A stretch of DNA of 64,000 nt from Neurospora tetrasperma FGSC 2508 (taxonomy: Eukaryota; Ascomycota; Sordariomycetes; Sordariales; Sordariaceae). Below, in pieces: positions 44,890 through 56,113 of the stretch; positions within the stretch are counted from its first letter, which is position 1, and each line of letters begins with the position of its first letter. Below the pieces are notes generated by a model. It was not told where the DNA came from, searched no databases, and worked only from the letters and a program-made list of their open reading frames with translations. The stretch spans positions 3,752,095 through 3,816,094 of the forward strand of contig NW_009799102.1 of assembly GCF_000213175.1 (NCBI RefSeq), read 5' to 3'. Both the position numbers and the translations under genes were made by a program.

Positions 44890-46663
44890 TTAGTCCCGGT
44901 CCTCCTCCTTGATGGTCACCGCCTCCTCCTTGATGGTGACGGCCATTTCGTCCTTAAGCGCCTGATTTACACCACAGTATAATTAGTAATTACTTCTAAT
45001 CATTGTATGTGCCTATATCAAACTCTATATGTCTTTGGCAAGAAGTTTAACACAATGAATGTGGGTACTTACTTCTGACCGAGCGTTTACCGAGCGAGCC
45101 AGGCCCTCGGCCGTGAGGGCGGCGGCTGCCTGGTCTTTGAGCGCCTAATTTACATCACAGTATAATTAGTAATTATTTCTAATAATTGTATGTGCGTGTA
45201 AGGTGTTTATATTAGAATTAGTATAGAGTTACCTTATACTCATCTTTGTGTCTTTTGAGTTTGGCTAGATCTCTAGCCTCCTCCGCCGCCCATTTGGCCT
45301 TCTTGTCATTGATCTTGGCGGTTATGTTCTAAAAAACAGGTAGCATAAAAGTACCTATTAGTAACAAGCTCATATACGTAGACTATACAGATGATAACCT
45401 AGAATTTACTTACGTGGACTTGCACCAGCTCTTCGTTCGCGCGCTTCTCGAGACTCTTTAATACTGTTAGCCGACTGGAACATATAAGCACTCGCTGGGT
45501 TGATAGCCCTATATCATATCATACATACCTCCTTGCTGTTGGCCTAGGCGCCATTTGACCTATATTAGCCAGCTTGCACATAAACCTGAATTGAATTGTT
45601 GTAGGTGTTTACCATCAGCTTCTCCTGCATAACAGTTAGTTACACGTTGACTGCCAAGGAGCGAGAGCTCTTCAAATCCGAACAGACGAAATATACGTAC
45701 CAGCGCCGTCTTCTTGGGAGGCTTCTTTATGCCGTTCTGAGTTATGTCAGGATGAAGCAATAGAAGTAATGAAATAATCGAAGAATGACCCAAGGTAACA
45801 AGAAATGACAAGGGCGCCAGAAAGAGGGGGGGCGGTAGGAAGGACATGGATTGGCTCGGCAGTTGAGGTCAAGGACTCCATGGAAACAGTTGAGTTGATT
45901 AAGATGACGAAACTGGTAGAAGAAAAGCGACTGGAGGTCCAGCAACTATGCGGGAGGGCCATTGATAATGCAGAGCAAGTCATCGCCAGATGAGGAAGAC
46001 TTGGCTTATTGAGCGTTGCAATTCGGGCTCATAACCTGTCAAAGTGAACAGGGTGCATGTATACAGGAGGACACGAGTGTGGAAGGTAAGCTTGTTGATT
46101 GCACAAGCAAGAAGAAGAGAATAAGGGAGATTGGGACGCCTTGGATGTATCTGTGTGGATCGAATATAATCATTTTGCTCGAAGAGTTGTGCCTAGGATG
46201 AGGATTCTTTGATAGGGCTGCGTTCGCCGGCTTCGGCAGATGAAGGCCCGAAAGGGGGTAAGGGATAACCGGGAACAGCGATTCAACGAGTGAGGATGAG
46301 GTCGTGGATAGAGTAAGGGGATGATCGGCCAAGAGGATGGCTTGGAGGTTGAGCTTCGGGACTCAAGGAAGACGGTTGAGTTGACTGAATGAAATGAGAA
46401 GGATGGCAAGACATGCGATTGAAGCTCCAGCATTCATAATCGACATCCAACACTTGATGGCTGTAATGACTGCTAGCCTGAAGGATGCAAACGTAGTGAC
46501 AAAGAAATTCCAAACGCAAAAAGAAAGAAAGGAAAACAACAAAAATCGAGCCAATGACTGGAAACACGGGTCAAGAGAGGGCAAAAAAAAAAAAAAAAAA
46601 ACTTACCTTCGCGCCCGCAACGCCGGCCTTGGTGGTGTTTTTTTTCTGGTTCTTGGGTGCCAT
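44890..46663 (-). CDS. unidentified Lys/Glu/Ala-rich protein coded by eight mini-exons
   Basis: I do not recognise this protein. Reading splice signals on the minus strand gives exons 46663-46607, 45736-45701, 45624-45613, 45543-45529, 45455-45414, 45328-45233, 45144-45073 and 44961-44890. Their sizes are 57, 36, 12, 15, 42, 96, 72 and 72 nt. Every intron is GT-AG and phase 0, so any exon could be skipped without a frameshift. The product would be about 133 aa, starting MAPKNQKKNTTKAG and ending TIKEEDRD, strongly charged and helical. The last two exons both begin ALKD. Intron 1 would be 870 nt, far longer than the others (about 70-110), and may hide further exons or mark a wrong first exon. 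The consistency of phase and signals argues for a real transcript. No function can be assigned. Confidence 0.55.
44950..45012. repeat. duplicated intron-end/exon-start unit, copy A
   Basis: 63-bp segment covering the 3' end of intron 7 and the first bases of exon 8. It matches 45133-45195 at 57 of 63 positions, offset 183 bp, same orientation. Confidence 0.9.
45133..45195. repeat. duplicated intron-end/exon-start unit, copy B
   Basis: Partner of 44950-45012, covering the 3' end of intron 6 and the start of exon 7. Five of the six differences are transitions. The intron part is better conserved than the exon bodies that follow. Confidence 0.9.
46583..46601. repeat. poly-A tract just after exon 1 donor
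   Basis: About 19 consecutive A on + (T on the coding strand), immediately inside the donor of intron 1 of the mini-exon gene. Confidence 0.85.
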
Positions 46664-47976
46664 GGTAATCAAGAGATTGGATGGAAGCTTGAGATGAAAA
46701 AGGGAGGATACCATGCAGCATGGAAACCAGCATAGCGTCGGTGGGTAACGAAATCAATGATGCATCTGTTGATTCTCTTGAAGAGAGTGTGAGAGAGAGA
46801 GAGAGAGAGAGAGAGCTTCGTCAATCTCGGAGTTGATGAAGGGCTTTTGTAGCCTCTGCCACTGCAGTGGGCCATGAGCCGCTTTCCTTACGGGAAATAC
46901 TGCATCATTCGACATGTCCAAGAAAAGAAAAACAGGCAACTACCTCTGATAAGCAAAGGAAAGACGGGCAAGAACGCATCGTCAGGTGGTGATACACGCA
47001 AAAAAATGCCATACGTCATCTCAGCAGACATGTTTTATCAGGAAGGAAGGATCCGTCTTCCCAACAGTTCAGTTACGAGAAACAATGAAATTGTCCATTG
47101 GCAACAACCTACGTAGCCAAACGAGAACGACGAGACCCTGAACTCCATTCAGTCCTCACCCAGAACGATAATTGATTCAGGTTGTCGACGCCCAGGGGCA
47201 TCATCTCTGGGGTCACGTCTCTCTTTCAGTTTCATGTAACGCTGTTTTATGAGCCAGTGACCGACCGCCTGTGCCACTCTTCATGTGCAAAGACTTTGTC
47301 GCTTGAAAGAAAAAAAAATGCAACTGTACCAAGTCTAGTTTGCTAGATCGAGCGAGCAGTCGAGTGGGATTCGATGAACTCGCTCCTTCAAATTTAATGA
47401 GCTAGAGGTAGAGGTAGAAGAACGGCCCGGGGTGCAGTGACAGACGCAACTGAGTGATGAATCAAGGCAAACGTACACTGTAGAATCAGCAACAGTGTGT
47501 CTGTCAGGCAAGAGCCTGGGGCACTATGTGGGTGGGCAATGGCCGGATACCCTCTCGATGTCTTTGGATTCAGTGGGGACGGGAAGTGCCAAGGCAGATG
47601 GAGTGGTGTGGTGAAGGGAGAAGGGGTGGATGCTGATGCTGTTACTGGGCTTAAAGGGGAGCTTCGGAAGGAAGGCGCAAGGAGTTAGTATGTTAAACGA
47701 GGGTCATTGTGATGGTGACCGAATAACTGTGGATTTATGGAGCTGTGAGGATGCATAATGATAGTCAAGTTCAAACAACAAGTAGATATCACGGACGGAA
47801 ATATGTCAAGGTGTAGTAAATTGACTACAGTAAGCCACAAACTCGCTAACTAGCGCAAATCGCCAATGTTGTAATCGCAATGCGTACGGTAACAAAGACA
47901 CCGGCCAGTAAACCACTAAAACACCATGGCATCAAGGCCAGTCAAGAGCCCATGCCTTACCAGAGGCTAACGCCGC
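46664..47976. other. intergenic region mini-exon gene / aminotransferase
   Basis: Presumed promoter of the mini-exon gene and 3' UTR of the aminotransferase gene. It includes a GA microsatellite (46791-46815). No coding frame is supported. Confidence 0.5.
46791..46815. repeat. GA dinucleotide microsatellite
   Basis: Twelve to thirteen uninterrupted GA units. Confidence 0.95.
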
Positions 47977-49708
47977 TCAAAGCAAATGCAATTCCTCATC
48001 CTTCTCCCTCTCTCCACCACCCGCACTAGGCACAGTGTGGCTCTCCTTCTCGCCCTCCGTCCTGCTCGGGCTCGGGGCCTTGGGGACCCCATAAGCGCCA
48101 TCGGCCTCCAACGCCTGGAACTTCCTGACCACGCGCTCAATACCATCACAGCCCCTCGCCAGGATGTCGAGGGTCGGGCCGTACGACAAGCGCACGAAGT
48201 GGTGGCAGGGGGAATCAAACAGATCACGACGTCTGCTGGGGTTCAAATCGAAGAAGATACCCGGGACGACAATCACCTTCTCCTCGAGACAGGCCTGGAA
48301 GAAGTTCAATCCGTCGGAAATCGGGCCGGGCAGCCACTCCAGGTTGAGCCAGAGGTAAAAGGTCGAGTCGGGGACGAGCTTGATGGAGAAACCAATCTCG
48401 CGAAGGCGGCCGACAACGAAATCGCGCTTATCGCAGAAGTGGCGCTGGAGAGCCTTCATCTCGGCCTTGACGAGCGTGGGGTCAAGCATGGGGATCGCCG
48501 CCTCCTGGAAAGGCACGTTGGTGCCACCGTCGAGGTAAGAACCGCACGAGCCGATGGCCTTGATGAACTCCTTGGGTCCCAAGATCCATGCCACACGCCA
48601 GCCGGGCAAGCGGAAGCGCTTGGTCAAACCGTCGATGATGAGGACATCGTCCTCGTCGACATCTTGGACGTTTTCGGCGGCGGAGATGGTGGTGCCGTCG
48701 CAGTTGGAGGTGTAGTTGTATCCACTGTAGAACTCGTCAGAGACCAGAGTGGCACGCTCGCGGCAGATGTCCTGGATTTCTGCGAGTTCCGGGTTGGCGA
48801 CGACACGGCCGGTGGGGTTGCGCGGGTTGGAGGTGATGATGACCGAAGTGCCACGGGCGATTTCCTCGGCGATCTTCTCGGGGTGGATGTGGTAGTCGTC
48901 TTCTTCGGACAGCGGGACGGGAATAGCGGCGAAGTTCTTGAAGAGAGAAAGCATCTCGTTGTAGGCCGTGTAGTCGGGGATGAAGAAGCCGACGTAGGCG
49001 TTGTTGAGGACGGCGGCGATACGGATCAGGCCGGCGCGGCCACCGGGAACAATCGCGACGTTCTCCCACGTGTACTTGGATTCCTTGCCTTGGCGGTGCA
49101 TCTCGTTGTAGAGGTGTGCAACGGCTTCGCGGAGAGGCTTGATGCCGGCTGTGGGACCATACTCGCGAGAGTTTACGGAGATGTCGAGGTGCTGGGGGCG
49201 GGGGAAGCAGCCTTCGATTTCGTCGTCGACTTCGGGGGCGCCCTCTGAGATGATGTGTTAGTGTATGTTTTGGGGGATTAGACTGGAAGAGGGATACACA
49301 CGTCCGAGGTTTGCCCACTTCTCGGGCTCCTCAAAGAAACCATGCTCGCCGGCTTGCTCGGAGCACCAGATGACTCCGGTTGAGGATCGAGTGGCATCCA
49401 GGCCAGCATGAGGAAGATGTCTATCGCCAAAGGTTAGAATTGGGTCGTTCGAGATTGGTGTGGCACAGTCAAACGTACCCTTCATGAGCTTCTCTGAACT
49501 TTCTGTGGATCTTACTGGACGCCTCTGAGTTCTTGATTAGCCTGGCGAACATATTGTTTGTGACTGAATCAAAGGACGACGACATACCAGTAGTGCTGGG
49601 CTCTTGGATGGAAAAGCGACGGGCAGGTCTGGGGATACCAGTGTTGCGGTTGATGCTGAACTTCCTGTTGTGGAAGGCACCGGGGGGTGGATGCTGGTGG
49701 GAAGCCAT
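47977..49708 (-). CDS. PLP-dependent class I/II aminotransferase
   Basis: Fold-type I aminotransferase with unknown amino-acid substrate. Exons on minus: 49708-49588, 49524-49479, 49420-49302, 49244-47977, giving 517 aa. The start is the ATG opening MASHQHPPPG; the frame upstream contains no earlier ATG. Typical features: NLGQGAPEV (joined across intron 3), SREYGPTAGIKPLREAVAHL, VPGGRAGLIRI (PLP phosphate cup), SNPRNPTGRV (about 234-243), VSDEFYSGYNY with the PLP-nitrogen Asp and ring-contact Tyr, and DGLTKRFRLPGWRVAW with the Schiff-base lysine near residue 304. The C-terminal FVRLSYG supplies the carboxylate-binding Arg. The N-terminal 50 residues before intron 2 are not family-like. Intron 1 is 63 nt, a multiple of three and without a stop, so a retained form would add 21 residues. 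Confidence 0.93.
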
Positions 49709-52700
49709 CGTGAAAGACACTGCAGTGACTGCTGACTTCTTCTCCAAATTGGCTTGGAAAGAGAAGAAGGAAGCTCAGGACAAACCCAAAAGCGCAGGGC
49801 GACGGGAAGAATAAAAGCAATTCACATCGCGACGGAAGCTACCCCGCGGGACTTCACTTGGGAACCTGAACCAACTGGAGGGGTTGTCCAGTCACGGGCA
49901 TCCATCGAAACCTGAAGTGGATGGAAAGTACAATGGCCGTAGAGGTGTTAGGTCCGGTTGCGAAATCGGCTAGTCTTGCCAGGGTCCAAGTCCAGTAGAC
50001 CCACCAAGCATGGGTGTTTCCGCCAATTAGCTCGTGTTTAAAACAATGATAATCGTCGATGAAGTTTGTCCCCAAATCTCAACATTATGCAATCTTCAAC
50101 ACAAGACATGGGTTTTGTACAATTGTTTCACGAAGCGAGCCCCTACAAGAAACAATTCAATGCGAAGAGGCCACGAGCAAAAACCTCGACTTTTGTTGTT
50201 GTTTCTTTGGTGATGTTTTTGCCGCCCAGGCTTGGAGTGTTGGCGGGATGAGAGAAAGAAACCAAAAAAAAGAAGAAAAAACAGAAAAAAATTCTAAAGC
50301 AAACTACCGATTTCGGGCAGGTTGGTAGCGATTCCCCAGTCGATGACGCCGCGTTCGGGTTCCCCGAGCAAGGTTTGTGGAAGGTGTCCATTCAGGAGGC
50401 TGGAGTTGCGAACTTGTGGCCGTGATACAAGTGGACGGTATGCCAATCATGCATGAGGATATGCATTGAACTTGGAGATCAACTCAATCCAAGTGGGTGC
50501 GTTGTGGGTTTTCGTTGGTCAGCTCCAAAACATAGACACATAGAATTCCCGTATTCTTCTTCCGCAACCCACTCGGTGTCGGCGGTGGGGACTGGACGGC
50601 ACACGGGAGAGGGGGGCGGGGGCTCGGAGGGGGGCTGAAGGGGCTCAGTGGCGGTAGAACGGGGAGAAGAATTCCATACAGATCTATTCACTGTGCCTGG
50701 CTGATCACAGTGATCTGGGAGTTCGTTGCAAGTGAAGGGGTGAATGTTTTTCCTTTGAGGAGCCTAGTGTGACAAATGTCTGACATTACGTGTTAATGTA
50801 TAGACAACTACGAAGAAGCCTACCTTGGACTAATGGTTACTATCACCACTTGGTATCACCACTCGATATTCCTGTAGTACTTTGACCCCATCTCGTCCGT
50901 TACCTCAGCTTGCTTTGTGCTCTCCTGCAAGTCGGCTGGTTCGGATCAAGAGGGAACCCCTGCCAAGAAGATAGGGGCTGCATTGCAACGGTCGTCTTGT
51001 CGCCCGGATCTATCCGGAGCTGTTTGACAGTCATGTCACCGCCGGCGTCGCTGTTCGTCGCTCTTAACAATCGACATCGCGAAGGTCCCCTAAACTTACC
51101 TCCCGTTGCCCGAATCGGTTTCCCAAACTCGCCATTTTTAGAGCCAAGTCAGTTGACCGACATTCTCGCAGATTGAAGCAATGCTAAAGCTCCTATTTTT
51201 GGAACTGATACCGGATCGCTCGGGACATTTCTCTCTTGACAGTTCCCTAGCGAAGCCTGTAAAGGTCAGTTTGACGGGTAAAGGACCTCGAGGGAGGAGT
51301 GGCTTGAGGAAGAGGTTCGCCAAGAAGGAGACCACAACAATGGTCGTTATCCACCTCCGTCCCCTGCCGGTTCACCGGGTGGGCCTTCCAAGAGTCAGTC
51401 GTAGGGCTGAGATACGGCGAGGCTCTTCTTGATGATCATTGCCAAGCTTTTGGAGTTTGTAGGATCTGAGGGCGGCACAGCGGGAACGCTTGGAGGAGTG
51501 CCCAGCTTCAACTTCAGCCCCAAAGCCTCATCGTCCCCCTGACCGGGCGCCCTCCCATATGTTTTTGTGCCTTTAAAAGGTCCGGCCACCCTCCTTCGTT
51601 GGGACATTGTCACCAGAGTCTCTTGTCTTCTGGGCTCAGCTAAGGCCGATATCGTCAAGGCTGACTGACTGATTGCTGTAAGCACCTTTGTGAGTCTCTC
51701 CACATCTACAGACCCTCCACTATCCAATATGCGGCACCGAAGCCGGGCTTTTCGGATCAAGGGCACTGCTGACTTGGCTGCTTGGGGATAGTCATTGTGG
51801 ATGACAGCGTCACTCCTCGTCTTGGGATTAAGGGCGACCTGCGTACAAAGGACCACATATCCCACAAGGCCACATCGGGACAGAAACAACCTAACCCTTG
51901 CGCCTCAGGCATCATACCTTCTGGCGAATCGGTTCTTTGGTGATGTCGCACAGAATGGGAGGCTGAGATGCCAGGCACGAACCGAACTCATGGGCAGTGC
52001 AAGGCTCCGCCCCCTGTTTTGCCCCGCCCTGTGAATGAGGGCGGGGGCTTCCATTGGCGGGGGCGAACGCTCTCAGTGGGTCACTTCCCCAGAAATTGTG
52101 GGACCGACCTAAACAGTAATTGCTCCGGATAAGGTACCAAGGGAAGTTACCAACAGACGGGACCTTCCAACAGCACTGCCTGAAAGTTACACCACCTTGG
52201 TCTTTTGGAAACCACCATCACCTGCAGATATCTTCTTTCCGCATCAAAAGCCGCTCACTGCCATATGGAGACGAACCCCTTCACTCATCAAGTACTACCT
52301 GTACCGGATACAGCCATAGGCTTTTGAAAAGGCAGGAAAGCAAAACATCCCTTGATTGCCAAGCCGATCTCGCAGCATGGTGAGCACACAATTAGTAGAG
52401 GTAATCGCCTCCACATTCTATCATATAAGATGCACGTCAGCTCGAATTGTCGAATTTGATGACAGATTGTCAGTTATGGTCGATACCAGTAAATACTGCA
52501 TCCCTTGAATGACCTTACATTATCATTTCATCCCTTGAGGTTCTCACATTTAGCATTGCACCAACGGAAGTGGCAAAGAGCAAACAGCTTTGACGCGGCG
52601 CTTATATGCCAAGTACGGCAAACACAAAGAAAAGGAGCTCCGTCGCAGTAAACCGGCAGCAACGAAGCTGCAGCAGAGAGTCACGGTCGGGAAATAGTTA

Positions 52701-52738
52701 CAGTTGGCGCAAATACAAAAAGAAGGTTTCCAGACAAA
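49709..52738. other. 3-kb gene-free region
   Basis: No supportable gene. A minus-strand open frame at about 51395-51889 lacks an upstream ATG (first ATG at 51606 leaves 70 codons). A plus frame at 51181-51432 has no recognised domain. The region contains G/C-rich homopolymer patches near 50615-50640. It would include the promoters of the aminotransferase (left) and VWA gene (right). Confidence 0.45.
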
Positions 52739-53887
52739 ATGACAGACCTCGACAATTCTCCCCCTAGCAACATCTCCCCAAACTGTCATCAACAACAAAC
52801 CGCCACAAACCAAACTTCATCCAACGACCCAAACATGTCACACCAAGGCAAGAAAGAGGAAGGCACTGCCTTGTCGAGAGGGTTCAAAAGATTATCTGGA
52901 GTCTTCAAGAAAAAGTCAGACTCCGACCTGCGAGACCAGGGTCAAGTCTCCCAACCCATCAGCACCGCCCACGATACCCTCGCCCCGAACAATCCTTTTG
53001 CCAACTCCGAGGCAGCCCCGCCCTCCTACAGCGAGGCCATGTCAGGCAAGCCCGGGGGATCCAGTTCCATTCCCGCCATCCCGTTGAAAGGCAACCAGCT
53101 ACATGCCTCGAATCGTCAAGACCCCGGCGCTTCAACCTCCTTTCAACGGCGTGTGACCCTAAACGGGCAAGTTATCACCGACATCGACGACCCCTACGCC
53201 TTTCTCTCCATCTTCGACACGGTCTTCCTCATCGACGACAGCGGCTCGATGATTGGCCAGCGGTGGTCTGAAGCTAGGGACGCCATTGCCGCCATCGCCC
53301 CCGTCTGCGTCGCTCACGACAAGGACGGTGTCGACCTTCACTTCCTGAACCACCCCCGAAGCTACACGAACATCACCTCGGCCGCCAAAGTCAATCAAAT
53401 ATTCAACAGCGTTCACCCGTCCGGACGCACGTTAACAGGGCAGCGCATCTGGGACATTCTGGGCCCGTATCTAAAGATGTACACGCGGGGTTTCGGGCAT
53501 TCTAGCTGGGACCCGGAGAAGACAGGCGTGAAGCCAGTGAACCTGATTGTGATCACGGACGGGGATCCACAGGATGATCCGGAGTCGAGGATCTTACAAG
53601 TTATCAAGGAGTTGGAGAGGGTCAATGCCCCTCCTTATCAAATTGGAATTCAGTTCTTCCAGGTCGGAGACGACCCGAGGGCTAGGGCGGCGCTGGCGGA
53701 GCTGGATGACGAGCTGGGTGGTGAGAAATCGAGGGATATGGTTGATACCGTGACGTGGGACAATGGAGATACGAGAGCGAGGCAGTTGGAGGGAGAAAAA
53801 ATGCTCAAGATTGTGTTGGGGAGTGTGGTCAAGAGGCTGGATCGTCGGCCGGCGGCTGGTAAGGATAAAACGGCCAAGAGATATTAG
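52739..53887 (+). CDS. von Willebrand factor A domain protein
   Basis: Single exon, 382 aa, probably intracellular (no signal peptide). The N-terminal 150 residues are polar and disordered, with a basic patch (FKRLSGVFKKK) and a PPSY motif at about 95-98 that could bind WW domains. The VWA domain starts near residue 158 with the MIDAS motif FLIDDSGSM (D166-x-S168-x-S170). It continues through GRTLTGQRIWDIL (MIDAS Thr region), VNLIVITDGDPQDD (MIDAS Asp) and IGIQFFQVGDD. The C-terminus is basic (RRPAAGKDKTAKRY). Such fungal VWA proteins are common and mostly uncharacterised; the substrate or partner is unknown. Confidence 0.9.
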   Translation: MTDLDNSPPSNISPNCHQQQTATNQTSSNDPNMSHQGKKEEGTALSRGFKRLSGVFKKKSDSDLRDQGQVSQPISTAHDTLAPNNPFANSEAAPPSYSEAMSGKPGGSSSIPAIPLKGNQLHASNRQDPGASTSFQRRVTLNGQVITDIDDPYAFLSIFDTVFLIDDSGSMIGQRWSEARDAIAAIAPVCVAHDKDGVDLHFLNHPRSYTNITSAAKVNQIFNSVHPSGRTLTGQRIWDILGPYLKMYTRGFGHSSWDPEKTGVKPVNLIVITDGDPQDDPESRILQVIKELERVNAPPYQIGIQFFQVGDDPRARAALAELDDELGGEKSRDMVDTVTWDNGDTRARQLEGEKMLKIVLGSVVKRLDRRPAAGKDKTAKRY

Positions 53888-54490
53888 GCCAAGCTACTGT
53901 CTTACTTTATACCTTTCTCCCCGGCTTCTTTAGGATGGCGCGGCTATGATCAACAATTCGGAGTTCGGGTTGCTACCTTGCTGGTTCGGGCCAATGGAGG
54001 ACCAATGCATGCATCAATGGCGTCCATGGTATGTCCTGAACTCTGAGAACATTTGGGGGGCATATAGGTGCATTCTTCCAGGGAATACCGCATTGTTTTG
54101 GGAAAGCGTCAAACGAGTTCAACATGAATTTTCTTATAGTTTTCAGTTACTGCAGACAGCCTTCCCTTTGACAGCAAAGTGGAATAATCAACATCACGAG
54201 CGTTCAAACACCACAAGCTACATACCCCTAACCCTGATTCCGCACGTGAAACAAATTAACCGGCACCGCATCAGCGAGTTCCAATCCTTGTCACAGCGCG
54301 TCTTGGCACACTTCACCACCACAACATCAACAACAAAACCCGCTAACTCCTACCGTGTCGTGCTTTCCCAGTTCCATCTTTTTCGTCCAAACAACCCTCA
54401 TCGCCCTTTTCATGAGAGGTGCCTCATCATCATCATCAACACCATCCATCTGATCATCAACCATCCCTATGATCACAATAAGACAGCAAT
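53888..54490. other. intergenic region VWA gene / polyQ gene
   Basis: 3' UTR of the VWA gene and leader of the polyQ gene; no gene seen. Confidence 0.5.
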
Positions 54491-55611
54491 ATGGCCCCCC
54501 ACGTAACCCCCACCACCAAACTACAAATCATCGGCGCCTTCAAACTCCTCCGTTTTCTGCGCAGTCGCCACCAGTTTCCACCGGGCACCATCTCCAACAA
54601 CGACATCTTCCGCCTCTTCTCCGTCTCCCGCACCACGGGCTACCGCGTCCTCTCGGAAATCACCGTCTCGCAGGACCTGACGGCTTCCGAACGCGCCGCT
54701 TTAGACGCCGAAACGGCCGCCGCCCTCGAAGAAGAGGAAAATGCCCGCATCGCAGAGATCATCAACAACCCGCGCGAGGAGACGAGGGGACGTAAGCGGA
54801 AACTAACGGAGCGGGATGTGGAAGTGATTGAGCACTGGTTGGATCGGAATGGGGGAAGGGGAGAGGTGAAATGGAAGGATGTTCCCGTGGCGGCGGGGTT
54901 GGGGGTCATATTGGGGAAAGATGGAAAGGGGGTGGTGAGTGGGGTTACGGTTAAGAGGGCGTTGTCGGCCTGGAGAGAGAGGAATAGGGAGGTGGATGTG
55001 GAGGATTGGACGAGGGCGAGGGGGGCGGGGGGACTGAGAGGGAGTGAGAAGGCGAGGGAACGGTGGGGACGGCCGAAGCAGGGGGAACAAGGGGAGGCAT
55101 CAGGTTTGGGAACTGGGGGTGGGGGTGAGAATGGGAATGAGGATGGGAATGGACAGGGCATGGGAGAAAGGGAAGGGCCGTCGGAAAGTGAGAGTGAGAG
55201 TGAGGATGAGAGTGTGGTGGAGACGGGGGCTGGGCCTTTGGAAGCTGGGACGGCAACGGCAACGGCAAGTGGAAGTGGAAGTGGAAGTGGAAGTGCTGCT
55301 ATAGCGCCAGCGACGACAACAACAGGAAACGGGGGTGAGATCATCATGAATGCGACGGGCGAAAGTCAGGCGCATCAGCAGCAGCAGCAGCAAAACACCA
55401 AAAAGAGGCGAACGCAAACCGAACCACAAGGTCCCGATCCCAAGTCCCTATGGAAAAACCGATGGGAAATTGAAAGGGCCGCAAAGGAAGCTGAAGCGCG
55501 ACGTCAGGCGGAGGCTATGGCTGAGGCTAGAGCCCGGGCTAAGGCTCAAGCTGCCAAGGAACGATATCGTCTAACGCGTCAGAGGAAACGCCAGCAGCAG
55601 AAACTTGAGAG

Positions 55612-55654
<43 letters not shown>

Positions 55655-56113
55655 AGTCAAGTTCAAGCTCAGAACTTGCCTCCTCCTACTGCTCCCGTAC
55701 CACAACAGCAGCAGCAGCAGCAGCAGCAGCACCAATATCCACAACATCCACAACACCCACAACACCCACAACAACACCCACAACAACACCCACAACAACA
55801 GCAACAACAGAGACCATACACATCAATGAGTTTCATCCCTCTACCAACCTACGGACAGCAGCAGCAGCAACAAAACGGAGTCGCAAGTGCAAGTGGAAGT
55901 GCAAGTGGTAGCGGTAACGGAAGCGGAAGCGGAAGTGGAAGTGGACCTCCAATAAGTAGTAATGCAAACCAAAGCTTCAACAATGGGGCTGTTGCTGGAA
56001 GTTGGAATGGAAACGCCAGTGCTGTCGACGGACAGAGAACAGTAACTACTGGTGGTGGAGGAGAGGCGGAGGATATCATGATGCTTGGGAGACTTTCGGG
56101 GGTTTTGAGGTAG
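54491..56113 (+). CDS. polyglutamine protein with transposase-like helix-turn-helix region
   Basis: Single exon, 540 aa, predicted nuclear. Residues about 8-60 (KLQIIGAFKLLRFLRS ... VSRTTGYRVL) read as a helix-turn-helix. A basic RGRKRKLTERD segment (about 99-109) precedes a second helical region (to about 175, VSGVTVKRALSAW). This paired arrangement resembles the DNA-binding end of Tc1/mariner-like transposases, yet no DDE catalytic domain follows. Instead there are Gly/Glu- and Gly/Ser-rich tracts, a basic Ala/Arg helix (about 340-375), several polyQ runs, PQH repeats and further Gly/Ser repeats. A domesticated transposase-derived regulator is an inference. A C-terminal frame change near 56095 is possible because another frame stays open to 56202. 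Confidence 0.75.
55613..55655 (+). repeat. CAG/CAA trinucleotide tract (polyQ)
   Basis: About fourteen glutamine codons in a row, mostly CAG with some CAA, inside the polyQ gene. Confidence 0.95.
55703..55800 (+). repeat. second CAG tract and PQH-coding repeat
   Basis: A run of CAG/CAA codons (55703-55731) followed by repeated CAACACCCA-type units coding Pro-Gln-His. Confidence 0.9.

Noticed and set aside
47497-47688. Short + frame resembling the fet3 tail (GVDADAVT versus [10 protein letters not shown])
   Set aside because: The similarity covers only a few residues of low-complexity sequence and is not supported by the DNA around it.
47986-49248. 420-codon + strand open frame
   Set aside because: Antisense shadow of the aminotransferase; the translation is Asp/Glu/Gly/Val-rich with no family resemblance.
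51395-51889. Minus-strand open frame of 164 codons
   Set aside because: No ATG until 51606 and no acceptor or domain that would justify an exon.
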